This document shows positions 1 to 8,079 of a stretch of 59,023 bases of DNA, piece by piece; positions within the stretch are counted from its first letter, which is position 1; each line of letters starts with the position of its first letter. The notes under the pieces were generated by a model. That model was not told where the DNA came from, ran no database searches, and was given only the letters and a program-made list of their open reading frames with translations. Source of the DNA: Kineosporiaceae bacterium (lineage in GTDB: Bacteria; Actinomycetota; Actinomycetes; Actinomycetales; Kineosporiaceae); assembly GCA_016794595.1 (NCBI GenBank), contig JAEUJN010000042.1, forward strand, positions 1 to 59,023, given 5' to 3'. The translations under genes and the position numbers were made by a program.

Positions 1-1004
1 CGGTAACCGTTCTGGTAGGGGTCGCTGGGGTCGAGGACCAGGGTGGTCAGGTCGGTGATCCACGCCTGGCCGGCGATGGAGGGCACGACCGCGGGGACGC
101 CGCCGACCGTGGTGGTCGACTCGATCCGGCACTCGAAGCGGGAGTCGATGATCGAGGTGTGCACGAACGGCTCGCCGACGGCGAGTTCGCCGCGGGCGTG
201 CATGAGGGCCATCCGGGCGGAGGTGCCGGTGCCGCAGGGGGAGCGGTCGCAGCGACCGGGGGAGACCACGACGGTGTTCTTGGCGGTCAGGACGCCGTCG
301 ATGCGTTCGGGCGGCAGGGTGAGGGCGCAGATGGTGATTCCGGGGAAGTCGGGATTGACGGGGTGGACGGCGGTCAGCTGCTCGGCGGCGGCGATCTTGA
401 CGCGTTCACCGGTGGCGCAGATGTCGCGGGCCTCGTCCGGGGTGATCCGGAATCCGAGAGCCCGCGCATCCAGCAGCACGTAGGCCATGCCGCCCCAGGC
501 GACGTCGACGGTCACCGTGCCGATGCCCTCGACCTCGACCGGTGCGTCGAGGTGATGGACGAAGGCCGGCTGGTTGGTGAACCGGACGCTGGTCACCTTG
601 CCGTCGCGGACCTGGCACTCGACCGGGATGAGCCCGGCCGGGGATTCCAGGGTCAGGCGCGTGACCGGTTCGACGGCCTCCAGCATGCCGGTCTCGAGCA
701 GCACGGTGGCGACGCAGATCGTGTTGCTGCCGGACATCACCGGGTACTCGATCGACTCCATGATCACGTAACCGGCGTCGGCGTCCGGGTGGTTGCTCGC
801 CAGGATGATGTTCGCGTTGCGGGCGACCTGGCCGCGCGGCTCACCGAGGATCAGGGTTCGGATCCAATCCCGTTCCCGGGCAAGGTGATTGCGCTTGTCG
901 AGCATCGTCGCTCCCGGCACCTGGCCGACGCCGCCGACGATGACGTTGCCGACCTCCCCTTCGGCGTGCACTCCGACCACCTGCAGCGATCGGGAGAAGC
1001 GCAT
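1..1004 (-). CDS. Proline racemase family protein (hydroxyproline epimerase/dehydratase type), 3' end cut by window
   Basis: At least 334 codons are visible, close to the usual family length of about 340, so only a few C-terminal residues are missing at the left edge. I translated it from the minus strand; the start is MRFSRSLQVVGVHAEGE. The two catalytic positions are readable. The first is MSGSNTICVATVLLETG, where Ser replaces the usual Cys. The second is DRSPCGTGTSA, which keeps Cys. Ser/Cys members of this superfamily have been linked to 4-hydroxyproline 2-epimerase and 3-hydroxyproline dehydratase activity rather than to Cys/Cys proline racemase. That assignment comes from family knowledge and the exact substrate is not shown by the sequence. 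It is the last gene of a GntR-HAD-racemase operon, 34 bp after the HAD gene, which fits catabolism of an amino or hydroxy acid. Confidence 0.88.
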   Translation of the reverse strand, partial: MRFSRSLQVVGVHAEGEVGNVIVGGVGQVPGATMLDKRNHLARERDWIRTLILGEPRGQVARNANIILASNHPDADAGYVIMESIEYPVMSGSNTICVATVLLETGMLEAVEPVTRLTLESPAGLIPVECQVRDGKVTSVRFTNQPAFVHHLDAPVEVEGIGTVTVDVAWGGMAYVLLDARALGFRITPDEARDICATGERVKIAAAEQLTAVHPVNPDFPGITICALTLPPERIDGVLTAKNTVVVSPGRCDRSPCGTGTSARMALMHARGELAVGEPFVHTSIIDSRFECRIESTTTVGGVPAVVPSIAGQAWITDLTTLVLDPSDPYQNGY

Positions 1005-1038
1005 GGTTGTCCTCGCTCTCGGTGGTGGCCCGGGAGGC

Positions 1039-1779
1039 CTATTCGGCCGGGTGATCGGCCTCGGCGGCGGCGTCCTCGACGGCGTCCGCGAAGGCCGCCA
1101 TCGTGGGGAAGGTCCAGTCGGGGGTGACCGGCGCCGACGGCTCCGGGGTCGCGCCCCAGCCTCCCGTGGCGTGCCGGCGGTTGATCCACACCGTGGGCAG
1201 GCCCGCGGCCTTGGCCGGGACGTGGTCGTGGAACAGGCTCTGCGCCACGTGCAGCAGTCGGCCGGGGCGGATCCCGAGGCGGTCGACCTCGGCGGCGAGG
1301 GCCTCGAAGTTGCGCGGGTCGGGCTTGTAGGAGCCGACGTCCTGTGCGGTGATGATGCTGGTGAACCGCACCCCCAGCCGGGCGTTGGAGCCGGCGAACG
1401 AGGTCCGGTCGACGTTGGACAGGATGATCAGCCGGTAACGCCGGGCCAGCCGGGCCAGCGCCTCTGCGGAGTCCTCGAACGCCGGCCAGTCCGGCACGGA
1501 GGCGCCGAACTCCTCGGCCTCGGCATCGGTCACCGGGACGCCGAGCTGCTCGCCGAGCGCTCGCAGGGACCGGGCGAGGATCACCGGGTAGGGCTCGCTC
1601 GGGTACTCGTGTTCGGCCCGGGCCTCGTGGTCGGAATGGCCCGCCAGCAGCTCCTCGTCGCCGAGGGCGAGGCCGTTGCGGTCGGCCCAGCGGCGCAGGA
1701 CGGCGGCGATCCCCGCCTCCCAGTCGATCAAGGTCCCATAGCAGTCGAAGCTGAGGGCGTCGAAGTCGTGCAGGTTCAC
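1039..1779 (-). CDS. HAD-superfamily hydrolase, L-2-haloacid dehalogenase-like
   Basis: 246 aa, a normal length for type II haloacid dehalogenases. HAD motif I is SFDCYGTLIDW near residues 10-20, with Asp-11 or so as nucleophile. Motif II is ILSNVDRTS, motif III is the Lys in SYKPDPRNF, and the acidic motif IV region is weak around HVAQSLFHDHVPAKAAG. It is cytosolic with no signal sequence. The start overlaps the stop of the upstream GntR regulator gene by four bases (ATGA), so the two are translationally coupled. The family includes dehalogenases and many phosphatases of unknown substrate. The neighbouring racemase argues for a role in the same small-molecule catabolic route, but true dehalogenation is not established. 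Confidence 0.85.
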   Translation of the reverse strand: MNLHDFDALSFDCYGTLIDWEAGIAAVLRRWADRNGLALGDEELLAGHSDHEARAEHEYPSEPYPVILARSLRALGEQLGVPVTDAEAEEFGASVPDWPAFEDSAEALARLARRYRLIILSNVDRTSFAGSNARLGVRFTSIITAQDVGSYKPDPRNFEALAAEVDRLGIRPGRLLHVAQSLFHDHVPAKAAGLPTVWINRRHATGGWGATPEPSAPVTPDWTFPTMAAFADAVEDAAAEADHPAE

Positions 1780-2447
1780 AGGTCACGCTCCTGGAGGAGG
1801 CCGAGGAAGAACTGCTCGGAGTGGTCGAAGTGCTCGGTCCAGGCAGCCCGGGCGCGATCGGGGTCTCCGGTTCGCGCCGCGGCCACCAGCAGGTCGTGCT
1901 CGCAGGCCAGGTCGGCCACGCTCGCGTAGGAGGGTCGCAGCTGCGCGATGAACAGCCGCAGTTCGGTGCCGATCTCGTCGAAGGCGCGCAGCAGCCGGGG
2001 GGAGCCGGCGGCCAGGAACACCTCGCGGTGGACCGCGATGTCGTGGGCCGCGACCACGTCCCAGCTGATCGTCCCGGCGCGGCCTGCCTCGCTCGCGCCG
2101 AGGTCGGTGAACGCCCGGGCGGCCGCCTCCACACCGGCCAGGGCGCGGCGTCCACTGATGACCAGGTCGAGCGCGGTCAGCTCGATCGGCCGGCGCACCC
2201 GGTACAGGTCGACGGCGTCCTCGGCGGTGAACGAGCGCACGCACGCGCTGCGCCCGCGGCCTCGCTCCAGCAACCCATCGGCGACGAGCATCTGGACGGC
2301 GGCCCGCAGGGTCGGCCGGGCGACGCCGAACTCGGCGGCCAGTTCGGTGTCCGGCAGGTGTTCGCCCCCGCGGTAGCGGCCGGCGAGCAGGCGCCGGCGC
2401 AGCTCGTTCGCCACGGCATCGGCGACGGAGACGGCCTGCACCTGCAT
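1776..2447 (-). CDS. GntR family transcriptional regulator (FadR/FCD subfamily)
   Basis: 223 aa from the ATG at 2447 (MQVQAVSVADAVANELRRRL). An N-terminal winged helix-turn-helix occupies about residues 10-75, with the typical DTELAAEFGVARPTLRAAVQ segment. An FCD-type all-helical ligand-binding domain follows, with metal/ligand histidines plausible in AAHDIAVHREVF and CEHDLLV. An upstream in-frame ATG at 2480 would add 11 residues, but that extension runs through the palindromic operator at 2450-2468, so I prefer the shorter start. A TATACA box at 2455-2460 ends seven bases before this ATG, consistent with a leaderless transcript. It probably regulates itself and the coupled HAD and racemase genes. 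The effector is unknown, possibly the racemase substrate. Confidence 0.88.
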   Translation of the reverse strand: MQVQAVSVADAVANELRRRLLAGRYRGGEHLPDTELAAEFGVARPTLRAAVQMLVADGLLERGRGRSACVRSFTAEDAVDLYRVRRPIELTALDLVISGRRALAGVEAAARAFTDLGASEAGRAGTISWDVVAAHDIAVHREVFLAAGSPRLLRAFDEIGTELRLFIAQLRPSYASVADLACEHDLLVAAARTGDPDRARAAWTEHFDHSEQFFLGLLQERDL

Positions 2448-2449
2448 GG

Positions 2450-2468
2450 CTACCTGTATACCAGGTAG
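2450..2468. promoter_or_regulatory. Probable GntR operator
   Basis: Perfect inverted repeat CTACCTG-TATAC-CAGGTAG directly upstream of the regulator start. The TATAC centre and TGGTATACA core on the minus strand resemble known FCD-GntR sites. It overlaps the candidate -10 TATACA, so binding would block transcription (autorepression inferred). Confidence 0.75.
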
Positions 2469-2496
2469 CCAATGGCTCACACGATCGGGCGGACCG

Positions 2497-4386
2497 TCAA
2501 CCGGATCCGTCCGCCGGGTCCCCCTGACGGTTGTCGCTGGGGGTGCCGTCCTCGGCCGAGGCCCAGGCCAGGTACGCCTCCTCGGCCACCGGCAGGGTCG
2601 GGAACAGCATGTCCTCGCCGATGAGCTCGACCAGACCCGCCCGGGACAGGGGCAGGCGCAGGTCCCGCTTGACCCGGGCCAGCCCCAGCCGGACGCCGAG
2701 TCCGGCGAGGTCCTCGTGCAGCTCGCGCAACCCGTCCGCGGCGGTCACGTCGATCTCGACGTTCGCCTCGACATTGAGCACGAACCAGCGCACGGGGTGC
2801 TCGGGGAAGGCGGCGTTCTCCTGCTGGACGACGAGCAGCGCCCGGCGCCGCAGGTCGCTGACATTGGCGAAGAACAGCGGGGCGTCGTACCGGTAGACCA
2901 CCAGCCCGGGGATCGTGGTGGCGTCGGGATAGTCGTCCACGTCGTGCATCCCGGCGAGCCCGTCCACCCGCCCGAGCACGCCCTCGTGGGGCCGGGCCAG
3001 ACGCTGGGTCATCTCCAGGATGCCCAGTCCGATCGCCACCCCGACCCCGGCCAGGATGCCGAAGACGACAGTGCCGATCAGGGCGATCAGGGCCAGCACC
3101 AGCTCGGTCCAGCGGAAGCGCGCCAGCCGGACGAACTCGGGGATCGAGACCAGCTTGCCCGCGGCGTAGAGCACCACCGCGCCGAGCGCGGCCGCCGGCA
3201 TGGGGGCGATCAGCGGGCCGGCCACGAACAGCACCAGGACGACGCACCCGGCCGCCACCAGGGAGTACAGCTGAGTGCGCGCGCCACTGGCGATCGCCAG
3301 GGCCGTGCGAGACCCGGAGGAGGAGATCGGGAAGCCGCCGACCAGGCCGGTGGCGATGTGCACCCCGCCCAGGGCCACGAGCTCCTGCTGGGCATCGACC
3401 TCGGGGACGTCGTCCGGGTCGTCGGGGTCCTCGGCCGGCACGAAGGCGCGCCCGATCAGGGTGTTGTCGCTGTAGGCGACCACGGCGACGCCGAGCCCGG
3501 CGAGGACCAACGAGGCCAGGTCGCCCAGGCCGACCGCGGGAACGTGCAGCCCGGGCAGCCCGGACGGCACCTCACCCACGGCGCGCACCCCCGTGTCGGC
3601 CAGGTCCCACACGACGGCGGCCGTGGTGGCCACGGCCACCGCGATCAGCGGGGCAGGCCAGCGCGGCCGGCTCCAGACGATCGCCAGCAGCAGGGCCAGG
3701 GTCCCCGCCGTGACCGCCAGGGTCGGCCAGTGCACCTGGTCGACCACTGCCAGGAACGAGCGCACCTGCGCCACGATGCTCTCGCCCTCGACCTGGGTGC
3801 CGGTGATCCGGCCGAGCTGACCGACGACCATCAGGACGGCGCCCCCGGCCAGGTAGCCGACCAGCAGGGGCTGGGACAACAGGTCGGCGATCACCCCCAG
3901 CCTGGCCAGCCGGGCGAGCAGCACCCAGCCGGCGACGATCAGCGACAGTGCGGCGGCCAGGGTGGCCGCTCGGGCGGGGTCACCGGCGGCGAGCGGGGCC
4001 ACCGCGGCGCCCGCCATCAGGGCCACCGTCGACTCCGGTCCGGCCGAGAGCACCCGCGAGCCCCCGATCAGGGCGTAGACGACGCAGGCCGCGAGCGCCG
4101 TCCAGAGTCCGGTGACCGGTGGCACGTTCAGGATCGAGGCGTAGGCCATGACCTGCGGCACCAGGTAGGCGGAGACCGCCACCCCGGCGAAGATGTCCGC
4201 CCGCAGCCAGCGCCGCTGGTAGGTCCGCAGGACGTGCGCCCCGGGAGCCAGGGCGGCCAGGCGCTGGCCCAGGGTCTGGGACGGCTCGGCGTCCAGATCG
4301 AAGACCGCTGCCCGGCGGCGGCCGAACCGGGCGCGTCCGTGCTTGTCGACGGTGAGTGGTCGGGGCCCGGGATCTGATCCGGTCAT
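2497..4386 (-). CDS. SulP/SLC26 family anion transporter with C-terminal STAS domain
   Basis: 629 aa. After a hydrophilic N-terminus of about 60 residues comes the transmembrane core (about residues 65-470), with the family segments YLVPQVMAYASILNVPPVTG, GPESTVALMAGAAVAPLA and GGFPISSSGSRTALAIASGA. A STAS domain of about 120 residues follows (VYRYDAPLFFANVSDLRRR and WFVLNVEANVEIDVTAADG). SulP proteins carry sulfate, bicarbonate or dicarboxylates; the sequence alone does not settle the substrate. The start overlaps the stop of the upstream NfeD-like gene by four bases (ATGA), so the two are coupled. No sulfur-assimilation gene lies nearby, so a bicarbonate or dicarboxylate role is equally possible. 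Confidence 0.9.
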   Translation of the reverse strand: MTGSDPGPRPLTVDKHGRARFGRRRAAVFDLDAEPSQTLGQRLAALAPGAHVLRTYQRRWLRADIFAGVAVSAYLVPQVMAYASILNVPPVTGLWTALAACVVYALIGGSRVLSAGPESTVALMAGAAVAPLAAGDPARAATLAAALSLIVAGWVLLARLARLGVIADLLSQPLLVGYLAGGAVLMVVGQLGRITGTQVEGESIVAQVRSFLAVVDQVHWPTLAVTAGTLALLLAIVWSRPRWPAPLIAVAVATTAAVVWDLADTGVRAVGEVPSGLPGLHVPAVGLGDLASLVLAGLGVAVVAYSDNTLIGRAFVPAEDPDDPDDVPEVDAQQELVALGGVHIATGLVGGFPISSSGSRTALAIASGARTQLYSLVAAGCVVLVLFVAGPLIAPMPAAALGAVVLYAAGKLVSIPEFVRLARFRWTELVLALIALIGTVVFGILAGVGVAIGLGILEMTQRLARPHEGVLGRVDGLAGMHDVDDYPDATTIPGLVVYRYDAPLFFANVSDLRRRALLVVQQENAAFPEHPVRWFVLNVEANVEIDVTAADGLRELHEDLAGLGVRLGLARVKRDLRLPLSRAGLVELIGEDMLFPTLPVAEEAYLAWASAEDGTPSDNRQGDPADGSG

Positions 4387-4649
4387 CGTCGACGGCCCGC
4401 GCGCATCGCGGGGATCGATCCGACGGGGTGGCCGGTGGCGCGGTCGAGGGGCAACACGAGCAGCTGGCCGTCCCCCTGTCCCATGACCCGGACCCGGTGC
4501 CCGGGGAGCAGGACCGCATCCCGGGGGTAGAGGATCTGCCAGATGTCGCCGTTGACCACGGCGCGGCCGAGGCCGCCCGCGGCGAAGATCACTGTGGCGC
4601 TCGCGCCGACCACGCGGGGGGTGGCGGCAGGGCGTGACGAGGTACGCAT
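4383..4649 (-). CDS. Small NfeD-like (OB-fold) protein
   Basis: 88 aa from the ATG at 4649. A longer in-frame start at 4736 exists but adds a composition unlike a coding N-terminus. The recognisable part is LGRAVVNGDIWQILYPRDAV, then LLPGHRVRVMGQGDGQLLVL. This matches the small beta-barrel at the C-terminus of NfeD proteins, with the conserved G-x-A-x-x-x-G-x-x-W start and G-x-x-V-x-V core. There are no membrane segments, so only the soluble domain is present. It is translationally coupled to the SulP gene (ATGA overlap). In full-length NfeD proteins this domain partners stomatin-like proteins; whether it modulates the transporter here is an inference from coupling only. Confidence 0.65.
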   Translation of the reverse strand: MRTSSRPAATPRVVGASATVIFAAGGLGRAVVNGDIWQILYPRDAVLLPGHRVRVMGQGDGQLLVLPLDRATGHPVGSIPAMRAGRRR

Positions 4650-4818
4650 GACTGTTCGGCTCTCGACGAGAAGGGGTCGTGCAGGGGTGTTCGCACAGGC
4701 CACCGGCAGATCACGGGTCGTGCACGGGGTGTACACATCTCAGGCGCGGGTCGCGCGGTGAGATCGTGGTGGGGGTGGCCCGGAGAGGTGACGCAGGCAG
4801 CCGGCCGGCCGAGACGGT

Positions 4819-5355
4819 TCAGGCGGTCCGGACGGCTCGGGCGGCGTCCATCGGGGGACCTCGCCGGGGGTTCCCCGGGTGCACGCCCGGGCAGGCTCGA
4901 TCAGAGTCGGAACGGCGGTCCACCGCGCTGAGGGCGGCATCGGAGCCCGGGAGCCCGGCCGAGCCGACCACGGCGCCGACCTCGAACCAGCCCGACTGGC
5001 GCTTCGCCGTCCGGGCGCTGGCCCGCTTCACCTTGGCCGAGTGTCCCCAGGTTCCCCGCTCGTGGGATCTGGAGCGCAGCGGCCCGCAGAGGACCACATC
5101 CTGCTCGCCGGCACTCGCGCTGGCCGAGAGGCTCAGCGTCCTGGACGCGTGCGCGCGCGCCGTCCCCGAGGAGACCTGGGAGACCAGGGACGCGGTCAGC
5201 GCTGCCAGCAGGACGGCGGCCAGCACGCCCAGCAGTGCCCCCGCCCCGCGCCACAATCGCCGAGGCGCGGGCGGGCGCCAGGGCGGGCGGGCGGGGCGGG
5301 CAGCCACGGTGTCCTCCGGCTCGCCTGTGCTGGGCAGGGCGATGATTGGCATCAT
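4819..5355 (-). CDS. Hypothetical protein with one membrane segment
   Basis: 178 aa, not recognised. It has a proline- and arginine-rich N-terminus, one hydrophobic helix (GALLGVLAAVLLAALTASLV, about residues 38-57), then a basic, serine-rich stretch presumably outside the membrane. I prefer this frame over overlapping open frames on both strands because it alone has a positively charged cytoplasmic end followed by a clear membrane helix. The last 40 residues are low complexity and could be untranslated. If it is not a gene, 4650-5414 holds nothing else I can support. It sits between the NfeD/SulP pair and the phosphatase gene, all on the minus strand. Confidence 0.4.
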   Translation of the reverse strand: MMPIIALPSTGEPEDTVAARPARPPWRPPAPRRLWRGAGALLGVLAAVLLAALTASLVSQVSSGTARAHASRTLSLSASASAGEQDVVLCGPLRSRSHERGTWGHSAKVKRASARTAKRQSGWFEVGAVVGSAGLPGSDAALSAVDRRSDSDRACPGVHPGNPRRGPPMDAARAVRTA

Positions 5356-5414
5356 GACCGTCCCCCGGGCGCGCGACCACGACCAAAGGCCGTGATCTGA
5401 GTCGGCGGCGCCGA

Positions 5415-7466
5415 TCAGCGATGAACGCGCTCGATCCCGGCGACCAGGACGGCCACGTCGTCGTCCAGCGGCCGGAAGTGGTTCATCAGGGCGTCGGGCA
5501 GGTGCTCCGTGTCCTCGGGCCCCACCAGCGCGAGCGCCTCGATCAACCGGTCGAGCTGCTCATCGGGGGTCAGGGTGCGGCGTTCGATCAGCCCGTCGGT
5601 GTACATCACCAGCACGTCGCCGGGCACCAGCCGCAGGCTCTGCTCGGCAAAGGGTCCGGCGGCCAGGCCGATCGCCGAGCCGTCCGGTTCCAGCACCCGG
5701 GTGGTCCGGCCAGGGTGGACCAGCAGGGTCGGGGTGTGCCCGGCGCGGGCCAGGTGCACCTGCCCCGTGGCGGGGTCGAGCACGGCGTAGGTCACCGTCG
5801 CGATCATGGCCAGGCCCTCCCGCGACTCCAGGTCGTCCAACCGCCGCAGCACCGTCGCGGGGGAGGGATCCGTGGCAGCCAGGGCGCGCATCGCGGCCCG
5901 CAACCGCCCGCTGGTCGCGGCCGCGACCAGGCCCTTGCCGTTGACGTCCCCGATGGCCAGGGCGACCCGACGGTCGGGCAGGGTCCACACGTCGTACCAG
6001 TCACCCCCCACGTGGGTGCCCAGCTCGGCCGGCCGGTACACGGCGGCCAGCGTCGCCTCGGGGACGTGGGGTAGTTCGCGGGGCAGCAGCGAGCGCTGCA
6101 GGGTCTGGGCCGCCTCGGACTCGCGTTCGGCCAGGCGCGCGCGAGAGAGCGCCGGCCCGGCCTGGTCGGCCAGACCCTGCAACAGTTCCTGTTCGGCGGT
6201 GGTCCAGGTCCGCGGTTGCCGGTGGGCGACCTCCAGCACGCCGACCACCAGGTCGCGCACCCGCAGCGGCAGGACGGCGAGCGCTGCGACCTCCGCGCCG
6301 CCCTCGCGCCCGGCGAGCAGGGCCTGGATGCGTCCCCGGTCGGTCAGGAACAGGGGTGGATCGCCCGAGCGCCACGATCCGGACGGCGTCAGCGCCTCGC
6401 CGCTCGGGCGCAGCCAACCGCCGGCGGCGGCCAGCCGGACGACCGCCGGCGGGTGTTCGACGAGGTGGCTGACCAGGGCGGCGTCGGCCTCGCTGATCTG
6501 CTGGGCGGTGTCGGCCAGGATCCGGGCGACGTCCGCGGGGGTCCGGCTGGTGGCCAGCCGTCGAGCGTGCACCAGCAGCTGATCGATCACCGCGGCGCGG
6601 GTGGACAGCTCCGTGTCGCTGCGCACCAATTCGGCGTCGGTGTACCGCTCGATCCGGCTCAGTTGGCGCAGCACGTAGAACAGGCACCCGAAGCCCAGGG
6701 CGGCGAACGTGGCCACCCGCAGTGACAGGCTCGACCACCACAGGGCCGAGTAGCGCCGTCCGGCCAGGGCGTTGAGGGCGATCTCGTAGGTGAACAGCAT
6801 CAGCGCGACCCCGCACCAGCCGATCAGCGGGGTGGGGGACGGGCCGCTGACGGCGACCCAGCGCCACACCGCCAGCGCGCCCAGCACGGTCAGCAACCAC
6901 TGGGTCGCCAGCACCGGTGTGGTGAACGTCTGATCCGGGGTGAGCAGGGTCGGGGCCGGGACGAGGTTGACCGCGCAGGCGATCGAGATCAGGACACCGA
7001 GCACGACCAGGCGCGGCCGCCAGCGGTCCGCCGTCCGCATGGTTCCGAGCAGTGCAGCCCCGAAGATCGCGGCGTGGGCACTCAGGTACAGCTGGACGCT
7101 GCTGGTGCCGTTCGTGCGCAGCGGACCGCCACCGGGGCTGATGGTGGGGAAGGAGATCAACTGCAGCGTCAGCGCAACCCACGACACCGCCACGCCCGCA
7201 CCGAGCCAGCGCACGGCGGGCAGGTTCTCCACCCGGCCGCGGACCACGAGAACCGGGAGGGCCATCGCCGCGCAGAGGGGAGCGGCCGCGAAGAGCGTGA
7301 TCGACAGCAGGGGCTCGGGCCGCCAGGTGCCCGCTGCCAGCGCGGCCACCAGCACCGCCCCGGCCAGCACGGTGGCGGACAGCGCGGCGGCGACGTTGAA
7401 CGACAACGCCGACAGCGGCGCCCGGCGCGGGAGGCTCCGGACGCCCTCCTCCACCGGGGCGCTCAT
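5415..7466 (-). CDS. Membrane-anchored SpoIIE-type PP2C serine/threonine phosphatase with GAF domain
   Basis: 683 aa from the ATG at 7466, preceded by a good ribosome site (GAGGAGA, nine bases away). The first 280 residues or so contain about eight hydrophobic helices, a sensor-like membrane domain. A GAF-like domain follows (about residues 300-440), then the PPM/SpoIIE phosphatase domain with its metal motifs: GGDWYDVW, IGDVNGKGLVAAA, RAGHTPTLL, MYTDGLIERR and DDDVAVLVAG. Such proteins dephosphorylate anti-anti-sigma (STAS) proteins in partner-switching stress pathways. No STAS antagonist or RsbW kinase lies in the window except the STAS tail of the SulP transporter, so the partner is unknown. 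The gene is divergent from the small gene at 7537. Confidence 0.9.
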   Translation of the reverse strand: MSAPVEEGVRSLPRRAPLSALSFNVAAALSATVLAGAVLVAALAAGTWRPEPLLSITLFAAAPLCAAMALPVLVVRGRVENLPAVRWLGAGVAVSWVALTLQLISFPTISPGGGPLRTNGTSSVQLYLSAHAAIFGAALLGTMRTADRWRPRLVVLGVLISIACAVNLVPAPTLLTPDQTFTTPVLATQWLLTVLGALAVWRWVAVSGPSPTPLIGWCGVALMLFTYEIALNALAGRRYSALWWSSLSLRVATFAALGFGCLFYVLRQLSRIERYTDAELVRSDTELSTRAAVIDQLLVHARRLATSRTPADVARILADTAQQISEADAALVSHLVEHPPAVVRLAAAGGWLRPSGEALTPSGSWRSGDPPLFLTDRGRIQALLAGREGGAEVAALAVLPLRVRDLVVGVLEVAHRQPRTWTTAEQELLQGLADQAGPALSRARLAERESEAAQTLQRSLLPRELPHVPEATLAAVYRPAELGTHVGGDWYDVWTLPDRRVALAIGDVNGKGLVAAATSGRLRAAMRALAATDPSPATVLRRLDDLESREGLAMIATVTYAVLDPATGQVHLARAGHTPTLLVHPGRTTRVLEPDGSAIGLAAGPFAEQSLRLVPGDVLVMYTDGLIERRTLTPDEQLDRLIEALALVGPEDTEHLPDALMNHFRPLDDDVAVLVAGIERVHR

Positions 7467-7536
7467 CCGCTGAGTCTCCTCGCCCGTACCCCCGGGATCA
7501 ACGCCACCCCTGGTCCGACGCGCCATCATGGGGGCC

Positions 7537-8016
7537 ATGACGGCTCAGGCACCGGACTTCGTCACCGTCGAGGGAGTGGAGTACGCGATCTGCGGCATCG
7601 ATGGCCAGGGACTGTTCAACCCGTGGTCGATCTCGCTGGCCGCCCCGATGATCAGCACCGCCTGCCGGCGGGGTCACATCGACCGCTACACCGTGGCCGA
7701 CGGCCGGCTGAGGCTCTCCGCGGTGGCCGTGGGGTCGATGGCGACCCACGAGGGACGGGCGCTGGAGGAGGGCATGTCCGTGGCCGGCGGCCGGGTGGTG
7801 CCCGTCGAGGGTTGGTGGGGCGCGACCTGGCAGATCATCGGGTGGGATCTCGCCGTCCCTTTCACCGGGACCCTGCTCGCGGGTCGTGACCTCGTGCCGG
7901 ATCCTGCCGTGCCCCCGAGATCCCATCCGGCCGTGCGCTACCGGACGGTGTGGGAGTTCGCCTTCGACGAGGGACGCCTCTCGGCCGCGCTCGATCGCTC
8001 GGACGCCGGCCGATGA
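7537..8016 (+). CDS. Hypothetical protein
   Basis: 159 aa, starting MTAQAPDFVTVEGVEYAICG; an ATG nine bases upstream is also possible. I do not recognise a family. The protein looks globular and cytosolic, with no signal peptide or membrane helix, and is rich in beta-branched and aromatic residues (VEGWWGATWQIIGWDLAVPF). There is balanced amino-acid use and strong G/C at third positions, supporting a real gene. It is divergent from the phosphatase gene with about 70 bp between starts and ends three bases before a long hairpin, so it is probably a single-gene transcript. Confidence 0.6.
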   Translation: MTAQAPDFVTVEGVEYAICGIDGQGLFNPWSISLAAPMISTACRRGHIDRYTVADGRLRLSAVAVGSMATHEGRALEEGMSVAGGRVVPVEGWWGATWQIIGWDLAVPFTGTLLAGRDLVPDPAVPPRSHPAVRYRTVWEFAFDEGRLSAALDRSDAGR

Positions 8017-8018
8017 CG

Positions 8019-8074
8019 CCCCCCTCGTGATCATGCACTTTCGAATAGTCGAAAGTGCATGATCACGAGGGGGG
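8019..8074. terminator. 26-bp perfect stem-loop between convergent genes
   Basis: Arms 8019-8044 and 8049-8074 are exact reverse complements, with a 4-base loop (ATAG). It separates the convergent ends of the gene at 7537-8016 and the glycogen phosphorylase gene (ends 8080). A bidirectional terminator is the simplest reading. The arm contains TGATCATGCACTTTCGA, a less GC-rich sequence than its surroundings, so a dispersed palindromic repeat is also possible. Confidence 0.75.
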
Positions 8075-8079
8075 GTGGG

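Noticed and set aside
2446-4377. A 643-codon plus-strand open frame opposite the SulP gene
   Set aside because: Gly/Arg/His/Asp/Gln-rich antisense shadow typical of high-GC DNA; the minus strand has clear SulP motifs.
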